The notes under the pieces are model-generated. The model searched no databases, was not told where the DNA came from, and saw nothing but the letters and a program-made list of their open reading frames with translations. The position numbers and the translations under genes were made by a program. A DNA stretch of 64,000 nucleotides from Bacillota bacterium (GTDB taxonomy: Bacteria; Bacillota; Clostridia; Oscillospirales; Oscillospiraceae): the NCBI GenBank assembly GCA_023459875.1, contig JAEWRY010000035.1:1-64000 (forward strand). Direction: 5' to 3'. Position 1 is the stretch's first letter. Every line of letters starts with the position of its first letter. Below, in pieces: positions 40,462 through 47,589 of the stretch.

Positions 40462-40959
40462 CTAAAGCGCCTTTTCATAGAGATAGAAGAGCCCCTTGCG
40501 CCAATAGACCTGGCCCGCCCTCGTGTACCCCAGCTTTTCATACATCCTGAGCGCGTGGGGATTCCGGGAAAAAGCGTCCAGCCGCACCGCCTCCATCCCT
40601 TGGGCGCGGACCATGTCCTCCAGAAGCAGCATCGTTTGGGCTCCGATGCCCCGGTTTTGGAGAGAGGGGCTTACGCACAGCCTATGTACGACCATATAGG
40701 AGACGCCGGTGCTCCAGCGACCGGTTTCATATTCGGCGTCACAAGCACGGTTGAGGGTGAACGCCGACGCGAGAGTGTCTTGCAGCCCGCACAGAACCAT
40801 CTGGCCGCTTGCGATGTCTTCTTCCAACAGCTCCCTGTCCGGATAAATCTCATCCCACTGCTCAATGCCGTCTTCCCGCATTTTTGAAATGGAGGCGGCA
40901 TAGAGCGCCGCGACGTCCGGCAGGTCGGCTGCGGCTGCTTTTCTCGTGGTCATTTTCAT
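40462..40959 (-). CDS. GNAT-family N-acetyltransferase
   Basis: A 165-residue GNAT protein. The acetyl-CoA-binding segment is VSPSLQNRGIGAQTMLLLE (Q-x-x-G-x-G/A), and the C-terminus has the usual NPHALRMYEKLGYTRAG motif. The substrate is unknown. It lies 24 bases upstream of the ROK gene on the same strand and may be co-transcribed. GAGAGAAG precedes the ATG at 40959. Confidence 0.85.
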   Translation of the reverse strand: MKMTTRKAAAADLPDVAALYAASISKMREDGIEQWDEIYPDRELLEEDIASGQMVLCGLQDTLASAFTLNRACDAEYETGRWSTGVSYMVVHRLCVSPSLQNRGIGAQTMLLLEDMVRAQGMEAVRLDAFSRNPHALRMYEKLGYTRAGQVYWRKGLFYLYEKAL

Positions 40960-41121
40960 AATGGGTTTCTTCTCTCGATTTTTGAGATTTTAAAGCCTTA
41001 CGAAAAATCAAGACTGGAATTTGTTACCTGTATAAATAAGCGGTTAAAAATGAGACTATGAATATGCTTTGCGCACGGCAAAGCGAAAGGTATTGTCCTT
41101 TTTTGGATTGGAGGGATTGGA

Positions 41122-41295
41122 ATGAGCGGAAAAGACAGCATGATGTCCGAAAATCTGAAAAGTGAAATCGCCAGGGAGCTGGGAGTTGCCGACAAAGTGC
41201 GGACCAACGGCTGGGGCGATGTATCTTCCAAGGACTGCGGCAATATGGTGAAGAAAGCCATAGAAATTGCGGAACGGAGCGTACAGGGCAAATAG
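41122..41295 (+). CDS. small acid-soluble spore protein, alpha/beta type (57 residues)
   Basis: ATG 41122 to TAG 41295 encodes 57 residues, beginning MSGKDSMMSENLKSEIAREL. SEIARELGV matches the GPR cleavage region, and NMVKKAIEIAE the conserved C-terminal helix of alpha/beta SASPs. GGAGGG lies six bases upstream. A stem GCTTTGC/GCAAAGC precedes it in the leader. It binds DNA in the spore. It is distinct in sequence from the SASP at 16459. Confidence 0.85.
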   Translation: MSGKDSMMSENLKSEIARELGVADKVRTNGWGDVSSKDCGNMVKKAIEIAERSVQGK

Positions 41296-41302
41296 CTCCG
41301 GC

Positions 41303-41330
41303 GGGAGGGGGATTTTTCCCCCTCCTTATA
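41303..41330 (+). terminator. hairpin after the SASP gene
   Basis: GGAGGGGGA pairs with TCCCCCTCC around a T-rich loop, immediately after the SASP stop. Confidence 0.7.
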
Positions 41331-41341
41331 AATTATACAAA

Positions 41342-41389
41342 ATGCCGCGTGAAAAGTCAAAACAGCTTTTCACGCGGCGTTCTATTTTG
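41342..41389. terminator. bidirectional terminator
   Basis: GCCGCGTGAAAAG (41344-41356) pairs exactly with CTTTTCACGCGGC (41366-41378), with T-rich sequence on both strands. It ends the minus-strand oxidoreductase operon. Confidence 0.85.
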
Positions 41390-41408
41390 ATGCACACAGC
41401 CCGCGGGC

Positions 41409-42317
41409 TTACTTCCCCGCGCCTTTTCCGGAGATCAACCAGGGGGTGGGGAAGGGCTCGGTCAGGTTCTTGCTGTTTACCCGTGACACCTCGATGTGGA
41501 TGGCCTCCGTACGGACAATGCCGTTTTCACGGAAGAGCGCCGGAATGGCCGTTAAAAGTTCAAAGTCCAGAGTGTAGATTACAAAATTCATGAGGGGATT
41601 GAGCGCGAGCAGGCTTTTTATTTCGCCGCCGAGCCTCGGGGAAGCCACGATAAACGCGATGTCGGGCGCGGGGAGCGCCGCCAGCGCGCCATCCCCCAGG
41701 GACTCCACCACGGTCACGTTGCATAGGCCGAACTTCTGAACGTTCTCCTTCATGGTTTTGCGGTCCTCGCGGTTATACTCCACGGTGATGACGCTGCCCT
41801 CGGAGGCGATGATGGCCGATTCCACCGCGATGCTCTCCCCCGAGATGATGCAGATGTTGTCACGGTCCCCCAGGCTTAACTTATTCATGATGACGGCGCG
41901 CACTTCGCGGCATACATACTGAACCGAGCCGCAGGAGAAACGGCTGTTTTCCATGCCAATCTGATAGTTTGTGGACGCGTTGGGGTTTTGGATTAGCATG
42001 GCCGCGGAGGCGTTGATCCCCCGGTCGATCATCCCGGAAACCTTGTCGTGCTTCACTTCTCCCACCGGGTCGGAGCCTTCGTTGTACCAGATGTCGCAAT
42101 CGCCCAGCTCCGCGTTCCACATGTCATAGAAAATATCGGGATGCCCGGCGTCCGTGAAGACCAGCACCATGCGGCTGCACATGATGGTCGGGATCAAGTT
42201 CTTGTTCTTGCCCGTGATGTCCAGCATTTTGAGTTTGGCCAGATCAAGATCGACGCTGCGGGAAAAGTACCCCAGCCAGGATAAGATGACTTCGCTGGTG
42301 AAGATTGACTGTTCCAA
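41409..42317 (-). CDS. CbiE/CbiT-like methyltransferase-fold protein in the oxidoreductase operon
   Basis: A 302-residue protein. The N-terminal half (LVFTDAGHPDIFYDMWNAEL, CDIWYNEGSDPVGEV) resembles the CbiE-type tetrapyrrole methylase. The C-terminal half (NICIISGESIAVESAIIA, SVITVEYNREDRKTMKENVQ) resembles the SAM-binding fold of CbiT. It therefore looks like a divergent CbiET fusion, but the usual glycine-rich SAM motif (GxGxGxxS) reads ISGESIAVE, so activity is doubtful. TTG 42317 has AAGGAGGT seven bases upstream. It is the last gene of the T-box operon, 83 bases after the beta subunit. No other cobalamin genes are nearby. Confidence 0.55.
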   Translation of the reverse strand: MEQSIFTSEVILSWLGYFSRSVDLDLAKLKMLDITGKNKNLIPTIMCSRMVLVFTDAGHPDIFYDMWNAELGDCDIWYNEGSDPVGEVKHDKVSGMIDRGINASAAMLIQNPNASTNYQIGMENSRFSCGSVQYVCREVRAVIMNKLSLGDRDNICIISGESIAVESAIIASEGSVITVEYNREDRKTMKENVQKFGLCNVTVVESLGDGALAALPAPDIAFIVASPRLGGEIKSLLALNPLMNFVIYTLDFELLTAIPALFRENGIVRTEAIHIEVSRVNSKNLTEPFPTPWLISGKGAGK

Positions 42318-42400
42318 AGCCGAAACCTCCTTCGTTGCCATCATCATATCATAGTTTTTCCTCTGTTTCCAGTCTCATGTTGCCGGCCTGCGTCGAAAAT

Positions 42401-43339
42401 TCAGCCGCCGGTGAGCCGGAGCAGACGCTCCCATTTCTGATCCACAACGCGCTGGGCTTCTTCCAGCATCCACTCGTTGCCCGCCTGAAACATGTGGCGG
42501 AATCTCCCCTGGGGTCGGAGAAAGTCCTCCACGGGGAGCTTCCTCTTCGGGGTGTAGCTCAGGCGCCAGACGCCCTCCTCCACTTCGTAAAGAGGCCAGA
42601 CGCAGGTGTCCACCGCGAGCTTCACGATTTCCGGGAGCTTCGCCATGGGATAGTCCCATCCCCGGGGACACGGGGAGAGCACGTTGAGGAAGCAGGGACC
42701 CTGGGTGTAGATTGCCTTGCGGGATTTTTCGTGCAGGTCCCTGAAATTGCCCAGCGGGGCGGACTGCGCCACATAGGGGATGTTGTGGGCGACCAGAATT
42801 TCGGTCAGTTCCTTTTTCCCCTGCTTTTTGCCCTGCTGCGCGCTGCCCACGGCTGAGGTGGTCGTGCTGGCGAAGCGGGGGGTGGAGGAAGAGCGCTGGA
42901 TGCCGGTGTTCATATAGGCCTCGTTATCGTAGCAGACGTAGACCATGTCGTGGCCGCGCTCCATGGCTCCCGACAGGGACTGGAAGCCTATGTCGTACGT
43001 GCCACCGTCCCCTCCGAAGGTGATGAACTTGACGGTTCCGTCCACCTTGCCCCGGCGCCTGAGGGCGTTATAGGCCGCTTCCACGCCGGAGCAGGTGGCC
43101 GCGGCGTTTTCGAATGCGGAGTGGATATAGCTGTCGGTATAGGCGGTATAGGGATAGATAAAGGTGGAGACCTCCAGGCAGCCGGTGGCGTTCACCACCA
43201 CCGCCTGGTCCTCCGGCTCCAGAGCGCGCAGAACGCCCGATACAACGATCCCCGCGCCGCAGCCGGCGCAGAGCCGGTGCCCGCCGGTAAGCCGCGGGGG
43301 CTTTTCCGCTTCCTGTTTGAGGTTATACACTGTGTTCAT
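42401..43339 (-). CDS. 2-oxoacid:ferredoxin oxidoreductase beta subunit
   Basis: A 312-residue thiamine-diphosphate-binding subunit. GHRLCAGCGAGI and the later FGGDGGTYDIGF match the TPP-binding region of PorB/VorB-type subunits. It decarboxylates a 2-oxoacid and, with the other subunits, forms acyl-CoA and reduced ferredoxin; the reaction can run in reverse. It overlaps the alpha subunit by four bases. The T-box suggests an amino-acid-related substrate. Confidence 0.85.
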   Translation of the reverse strand: MNTVYNLKQEAEKPPRLTGGHRLCAGCGAGIVVSGVLRALEPEDQAVVVNATGCLEVSTFIYPYTAYTDSYIHSAFENAAATCSGVEAAYNALRRRGKVDGTVKFITFGGDGGTYDIGFQSLSGAMERGHDMVYVCYDNEAYMNTGIQRSSSTPRFASTTTSAVGSAQQGKKQGKKELTEILVAHNIPYVAQSAPLGNFRDLHEKSRKAIYTQGPCFLNVLSPCPRGWDYPMAKLPEIVKLAVDTCVWPLYEVEEGVWRLSYTPKRKLPVEDFLRPQGRFRHMFQAGNEWMLEEAQRVVDQKWERLLRLTGG

Positions 43340-44526
43340 ACCGCCGCCCCCTTCTGCCGCTGGCCCATGTGGGAATATACCGGTCCCGTCTCGCCCGTAC
43401 GGGCAATATCCGCGAGCCGTGCAAATATGGTTTCAATATCCTCTACCTTAACATCCCTGCCGCCAAGGCCGTAGACGATATCGACCAGCTGCGGGCGGTC
43501 CTTCAGATGATACAAGGCCCCGCAGGTCTCCGAGAATAAAGGGCCTCCGTTTGCCGAAAAGCCCTCGGACTTATCCATGACCGCTACGGCCCTGACTCCC
43601 ACCAGCGCCCTAGCCAGCTCCTCGGCGGGAAAGGGACGGAACACCCGCACCTTCACAAGCCCCGCCTTCACTCCGTTTTCCCGCAGTCTGTCCACGACCG
43701 CCTTGGCGGTTCCCGCGGTGGATCCGATCAGGACAAGGGCAAGTTCGGCGTCTTCCATATTGTACTCTTCAAGCAGGCCGTAACGCCTTCCGGAGACCTT
43801 TTCAAACTTTGCGGCCACCTCCAGAATACGGGCTTTGGCGGCTTTCATGGCCTCGGCCTGCATCACCTTGTGCTCCATATAATAATTACTCACGTCGTAC
43901 GGACCCACCGCAAGGGGGTTTTCTTTCTTGAGCAGATAGTGCTCGGGGTTATATTCCCCCACGAAGCTGCGAACGGCGCCGGTCTCCAGAAGCTCGATAT
44001 TTTCCACGGCGTGGCTTGTAATGAAGCCGTCCATGCAGGTCATCACCGGCAGGCGCACGCCGGGCGCCTCGCCGATGGGCATGGCCATGAGAAAATTGTC
44101 ATAGGCCTCCTGATTGTTCTCCGCGTAGAGCTGAATCCAGCCGGAGTCCCGGGCGCCCATGGAATCGGAGTAGTCGTTGTTGATGTTGATGGGCCCCGTA
44201 AGGGCGCGGTTAACGCAGGCGAGCGTCACGGGCAGACGGCAGGAGGCCGCAACATAGAGCAGCTCAAACATGAGCGCCAGGCCACAGGAGGAGGTGGCGC
44301 AGACGGCTCGCGCGCCCGCGGCCTCGGCCGCGATGCACACCGACATGGAGCTGTGCTCGGATTCCACGGTCACGAATTCGGTGTTGACCTCCCCGTCGGC
44401 CACATAGTGGGCGAAGTACTCGGGAATCTCGGTGGAGGGGGTGATGGGGAAGGCCCCCATCACGTCGGGATTGATCTGCTTCAAGGCGTAAGCAACAGCC
44501 TCGTTGCCGGAAAGACGGCTGCTCAT
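43336..44526 (-). CDS. 2-oxoacid:ferredoxin oxidoreductase alpha subunit
   Basis: A 396-residue subunit of the PorA/VorA type. GAFPITPSTEIPEYFA and TSSCGLALMFELLYVAA are family fingerprints, and ALTGPININNDYSDSM follows. It forms the substrate and CoA-binding part of the heterotetramer. Four-base overlaps on both sides show a tight operon with delta and beta. Pyruvate and branched-chain 2-oxoacid enzymes share these features, so substrate is open. Confidence 0.85.
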   Translation of the reverse strand: MSSRLSGNEAVAYALKQINPDVMGAFPITPSTEIPEYFAHYVADGEVNTEFVTVESEHSSMSVCIAAEAAGARAVCATSSCGLALMFELLYVAASCRLPVTLACVNRALTGPININNDYSDSMGARDSGWIQLYAENNQEAYDNFLMAMPIGEAPGVRLPVMTCMDGFITSHAVENIELLETGAVRSFVGEYNPEHYLLKKENPLAVGPYDVSNYYMEHKVMQAEAMKAAKARILEVAAKFEKVSGRRYGLLEEYNMEDAELALVLIGSTAGTAKAVVDRLRENGVKAGLVKVRVFRPFPAEELARALVGVRAVAVMDKSEGFSANGGPLFSETCGALYHLKDRPQLVDIVYGLGGRDVKVEDIETIFARLADIARTGETGPVYSHMGQRQKGAAV

Positions 44527-44831
44527 AGGGCTTCACCTCCCGCCGTCATGGTAATTGCCGGGAAGGGACATACTACCGCGCAGATGCCGCAGCCCTTGCA
44601 GTGCATATAATCAAAATCCAGGCGCTTACCGTCCTTCACCGGAATGGCGCTGTCCGGGCAGAAGGGAACGCAGAGCATGCAGTGCCTGCACGCCTCGCTG
44701 TGGAAAACGGGCGTGTTGGTCCGCCAGGTTCCGGTGTCAAAGCTCCGGGCAGTTCCCGGCTCGTAGATCTCCCCGCCGGGGGTCAGGTCCTCCCAGGGGC
44801 TGCGCTCATTAATGTCCTTCGCGTAAATCAT
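44523..44831 (-). CDS. 2-oxoacid:ferredoxin oxidoreductase delta (ferredoxin) subunit
   Basis: A 102-residue subunit with two [4Fe-4S] motifs (CRHCMLCVPFCPD and CKGCGICAVVCPF), as in PorD/VorD. It passes electrons from the TPP site to ferredoxin. It overlaps both neighbours by four bases. Confidence 0.88.
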   Translation of the reverse strand: MIYAKDINERSPWEDLTPGGEIYEPGTARSFDTGTWRTNTPVFHSEACRHCMLCVPFCPDSAIPVKDGKRLDFDYMHCKGCGICAVVCPFPAITMTAGGEAL

Positions 44832-45412
44832 CCTGCCTGCACCTCCTCCATGGATTTTTTCAGTACCGCCATATTTCCCTCGATCACCTGGGGCTTGTCG
44901 GAGAATTTATGGCGAAAGGATTCTTCGATATCGGCCAGAAAACGCTCCGTTTCCAGAACGCCGCTCACCTTCACCGCCGCGGCGAGCATCGGGGTATTGG
45001 GAAAGTTCATGCCCAGAAGCTCTTCGGAGATGCGGCGGGCGTCGATGGTGCAGACTGCTCCGGCCCAGCCCCGCAGCCTGCTGCGAATCTCCCCGGGGGA
45101 GCTGGGCGTGTTAACGATGACCGCGCCGCCCTCCTTTAGCCCTGCGGTTACGTCTACGCTCTCCAGCAGGCTGTCATCCACCACGATCACATAATCCGGA
45201 TAGTAGATGTTGGAGTGGATGGTGCACCGCTTTTCACAGATACGGTTATAGGCCGTAACCGGAGCGCCCATGCGCTCGGGTCCATACTCGGGGAAGCCCT
45301 GCACGAATTTTCCTTCCAGACCGGCCACGTCCGCCAGCAGCAGACAGGCCATTTTGGCGCCCTGCCCGCCTCTTCCGTGCCAGCGGATTTCCACCATATC
45401 CCTGCTCGCCAT
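44828..45412 (-). CDS. 2-oxoacid:ferredoxin oxidoreductase gamma subunit
   Basis: A 194-residue PorG/VorG-type subunit. WHGRGGQGAKMACLLLADV near residue 11 is the family's CoA-contact segment. It is the first gene of the operon. ATG 45412 is preceded by GGAGG, about 50 bases after the T-box terminator. Confidence 0.86.
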   Translation of the reverse strand: MASRDMVEIRWHGRGGQGAKMACLLLADVAGLEGKFVQGFPEYGPERMGAPVTAYNRICEKRCTIHSNIYYPDYVIVVDDSLLESVDVTAGLKEGGAVIVNTPSSPGEIRSRLRGWAGAVCTIDARRISEELLGMNFPNTPMLAAAVKVSGVLETERFLADIEESFRHKFSDKPQVIEGNMAVLKKSMEEVQAG

Positions 45413-45454
45413 TGCCTTTTCCTCCAGTCGTTATGTTAAGGTTATTCAATAAAT

Positions 45455-45715
45455 AATATAAAAAGGCTTTCGTCCCGTAAAGGGACGAAAGCCTATAAGA
45501 CGATCGCTGTACCACCCAAATTACAAACATACCAACATATGTGTTCCCGTTCACGGGGGAAAACCGTCGGAGCCTACTTGATGTTTCGTTCGGTCCGCAG
45601 CTCAGGAGTGATTTTCGGATTTCAGACTACTGGTACCGGGTTCGCACCTACCCCCGGCTCTCTGAAACGTTCAGCTGAAACGTACTCTCTCCGTCAACGC
45701 CTTTGAAATATTAGA
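45455..45715 (-). ncRNA. T-box riboswitch, probably isoleucine-specific
   Basis: On the minus strand the leader has the Stem I features GACGGAGAGAGTA and AGAGAGCCGGGGGTAGGTG...GAACCCGG, then the T-box GGGTGGTACAGCG (45505-45517). A terminator follows (AGGCTTTCGTCCC/GGGACGAAAGCCT, 45464-45494, then T5). In the specifier loop, GAAA-ATC-ACTCCTGAG places ATC (45610-45612) as the likely codon, that is Ile. The UGGU sequence would pair with ACCA of an A73 tRNA, as in tRNA-Ile. When isoleucine is short, uncharged tRNA would stop termination and raise the oxidoreductase operon. Confidence 0.88.
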
Positions 45716-45724
45716 TTACTGATT

Positions 45725-45753
45725 ACTATATCTCCTTGCGCGGGTTTTGTCAA
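45725..45753 (-). promoter_or_regulatory. sigma-A promoter of the T-box operon
   Basis: On the minus strand TTGACA (45748-45753), 17 bases, TATAGT (45725-45730). Transcription should start near 45718, at the 5' edge of the T-box. I saw nothing recognisable between 45754 and 45963. Confidence 0.8.
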
Positions 45754-45963
45754 CCGCTCTGTCTGATTTTTAGCTTTTTGGCAAAATCGATTTCCGGTCT
45801 CCCGGATTCTCGTGCAAAATCACAAGTCAAGGGCCCGCGCGAAGAGAAGGCTTGTGCTTCTCGTCGCGCAGCGACTGCGTTGCCATTGCCCGCTGCCGGA
45901 AAAAAGAACTGCGAAGCAAGCTGGGAGAATTCAGTTACGCCTGAATTTAAGACGCAGAAATAT

Positions 45964-45998
45964 AAAACCCCTGTAACCTTTTGTGTTACAGGGGTTTT
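45964..45998 (-). terminator. terminator of the YheO/DauR-like regulator
   Basis: AAAACCCCTGTAAC (45964-45977) pairs exactly with GTTACAGGGGTTTT (45985-45998). On the minus strand it is followed by a U-rich tract, 43 bases after the regulator stop. Confidence 0.9.
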
Positions 45999-46041
45999 AT
46001 ATGGAAAGACTGGGGAAAATCCGGGTGGGCCTGAAGAAGCA

Positions 46042-46737
46042 CTATTCTTCCAGCTCTATTCTCTCCAAAGAGCTTTCCTGAGCAATGTTACGGATGTGAA
46101 GATAAACGGTATTCCTGGATATGCCGAGCAGATTGGAAATATAGATGACAGCGTCCTTCAGATTGAAAACGCCGTTCTGATAGAGTTCGCGGATAATCTC
46201 ACGGTTGCGCTGGCTTGGCAGGATACGCTCGTCTTCCATGACGCGCTGGCGGGCGCTTATCATGGACTTTTCGATGGTCTCGCTGACATTCTCGGCGAAA
46301 TTTTCGCTGCGGGAGACGGTTGTCCTGCCGCCGACTGTACACAAGGAAGCGATCACGTCGGAAAAGGGGGAATCCAGGTAGAAATTGATGCACATGACGC
46401 CGATGATCCTGCCGCCCTCGCCCTTGATGGCGATGGTGGTGGAACGCAGCGGCTCGTCCTTTTTATTTTTGCACAGATAAGTAATGTAGGGCTTATCGTT
46501 GGAAGATCTCATTTTCGCCAGCATTTCCAGCGCAAGGTCGGTAATGGGGGCGCCTTCTCTCCGGCCTGTATGGTAACCGTTGAGAATTTTAATGACAGAG
46601 TGGTCCATATTTTCCAGATCGTGCAATACGATCTCATAACAGTCGGACAAGTAATCGCTTAATCCCTCGGCAAAGTCCTTGTAGGACTCTAATATCATTC
46701 GGTCTACCTCAGTTAGTTTTATTGGCGCTTGTTCCAT
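46042..46737 (-). CDS. YheO/DauR-like PAS-HTH transcriptional regulator
   Basis: A 231-residue regulator. The N-terminal PAS-like domain (about 15-135, DCYEIVLHDLENMDHSVIKI, KDEPLRSTTIAIKGEGG) is of the YheO/DauR type. The C-terminal helix-turn-helix (about 170-220) includes LLGISRNTVYLHIRNI. DauR represses D-arginine use in Pseudomonas; relatives sense amino-acid derivatives. CAGGAGG precedes ATG 46737. It is transcribed away from the RidA/peptide operon at 47126 and probably controls it through the palindromes at 46873-46967. Confidence 0.82.
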   Translation of the reverse strand: MEQAPIKLTEVDRMILESYKDFAEGLSDYLSDCYEIVLHDLENMDHSVIKILNGYHTGRREGAPITDLALEMLAKMRSSNDKPYITYLCKNKKDEPLRSTTIAIKGEGGRIIGVMCINFYLDSPFSDVIASLCTVGGRTTVSRSENFAENVSETIEKSMISARQRVMEDERILPSQRNREIIRELYQNGVFNLKDAVIYISNLLGISRNTVYLHIRNIAQESSLERIELEE

Positions 46738-46872
46738 AGACAGCCTCCTGTTGAAGTAAAATATTTATGCAGACACGCAATTCAACAATTTGAAAGAACA
46801 GGGGAACAGTTTGTTCAAATATAGTTTAGCAAGTTCTTACGCTACAGACATAAATCATAAAACAAATCTGTG

Positions 46873-46967
46873 AATATTGCAATATTGTTTAGCGAGAAAA
46901 ATAACCAATGAAATAAATTTTTATAAAATTCGTGAAATGACTTGACTGCACTGAAATATTGTAATAT
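46873..46967. promoter_or_regulatory. candidate operator sites AATATTGYAATAT
   Basis: AATATTGCAATATT (46873-46886) is a perfect 14-base palindrome. AATATTGTAATAT (46955-46967), seven to eight helical turns away, overlaps the -10 region of the promoter at 46942. The pair fits two operator sites for the divergent regulator. Confidence 0.5.
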
Positions 46968-46970
46968 ATT
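46942..46970 (+). promoter_or_regulatory. sigma-A promoter of the RidA/peptide operon
   Basis: TTGACT (46942-46947), 17 bases, TATATT (46965-46970). The predicted start is near 46977, giving a leader of about 150 bases. Confidence 0.7.
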
Positions 46971-46983
46971 AATGTCATCGAAC

Positions 46984-47046
46984 AAGGGCGTGACGAAAAG
47001 GCTGAACTATTTTAATGAAAGCCGATCGGACTCGCCCCTTTTTTTA
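46984..47046 (+). terminator. leader hairpin with T-tract (possible attenuator)
   Basis: AAGGGCG (46984-46990) can pair with CGCCCCTT (47033-47040, one bulge), enclosing GGCT/AGCC, and is followed by a run of T. It lies in the leader of the RidA operon, where no upstream gene needs terminating. The stem is weaker than others in this window. Confidence 0.4.
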
Positions 47047-47125
47047 TGCAAAGAGCTTTTGCAAGCTAAAGGCATTTCAAATGCAAAAACGAATCCCGGT
47101 AAATTGAAAGGAGTATGCGGATCCA

Positions 47126-47503
47126 ATGGAAAAAAAGATAATTGTCACGTCAAAGGCGCCTGCGGCCATCGGCCCCTATTCACAGGCGGTGGTCGGAAAC
47201 GGAACTCTTTATGTATCCGGCCAGATCCCGATTGATCCCGCCACCGGAGTGATGCCCGAGGGGTTGGAGGACCAGGTCCGGCAGTCTATGAAGAATGTCC
47301 TCTCTTTGGTGGGGGAAGCAGGCGGAAATGCCTCCAGCGTGGTAAAATGCGGCTTGTTTATCCGTGATATGGGCGCTTTCGCCCGTATCAACGATGTATA
47401 TAAGACCTTTTTTGACGCTGACGCGCCGGCCCGCTTTGTGGTGGAGGTTTCAAACCTTCCCAAGGGAGCTCAGATTGAGATAGACGCGATTGCCATCCTT
47501 TAA
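47126..47503 (+). CDS. RidA-family reactive imine deaminase
   Basis: A 125-residue RidA/YjgF protein. KAPAAIGPYSQAVVGNGTL and the C-terminal ARFVVEVSNLPKGAQIEIDA are family signatures; the arginine of ARFVVEV is the substrate-contact Arg. It hydrolyses enamine/imine intermediates released by PLP enzymes. GAAAGGAG lies upstream of the ATG. As first gene of an operon with an aminotransferase, it likely cleans up amino-acid breakdown intermediates. Confidence 0.88.
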   Translation: MEKKIIVTSKAPAAIGPYSQAVVGNGTLYVSGQIPIDPATGVMPEGLEDQVRQSMKNVLSLVGEAGGNASSVVKCGLFIRDMGAFARINDVYKTFFDADAPARFVVEVSNLPKGAQIEIDAIAIL

Positions 47504-47589
47504 GATGCCTTAACCAGCACTAAGAAAAAATGACCATGATGATTGGTGCTCAGAACGAAAGCCAGCATTTTGAGCAAGGAGACAGCACA

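Noticed and set aside
45600..45670. GGTTCG-like sequence suggesting a tRNA T-loop
   Set aside because: It is the distal part of T-box Stem I on the minus strand; no acceptor stem or anticodon arm can be folded.
45736..46662. Plus-strand frame of about 300 codons across the regulator and its downstream region
   Set aside because: Its body lies opposite the YheO/DauR-like gene and it crosses the terminator at 45964. It has no Shine-Dalgarno site or known domain.
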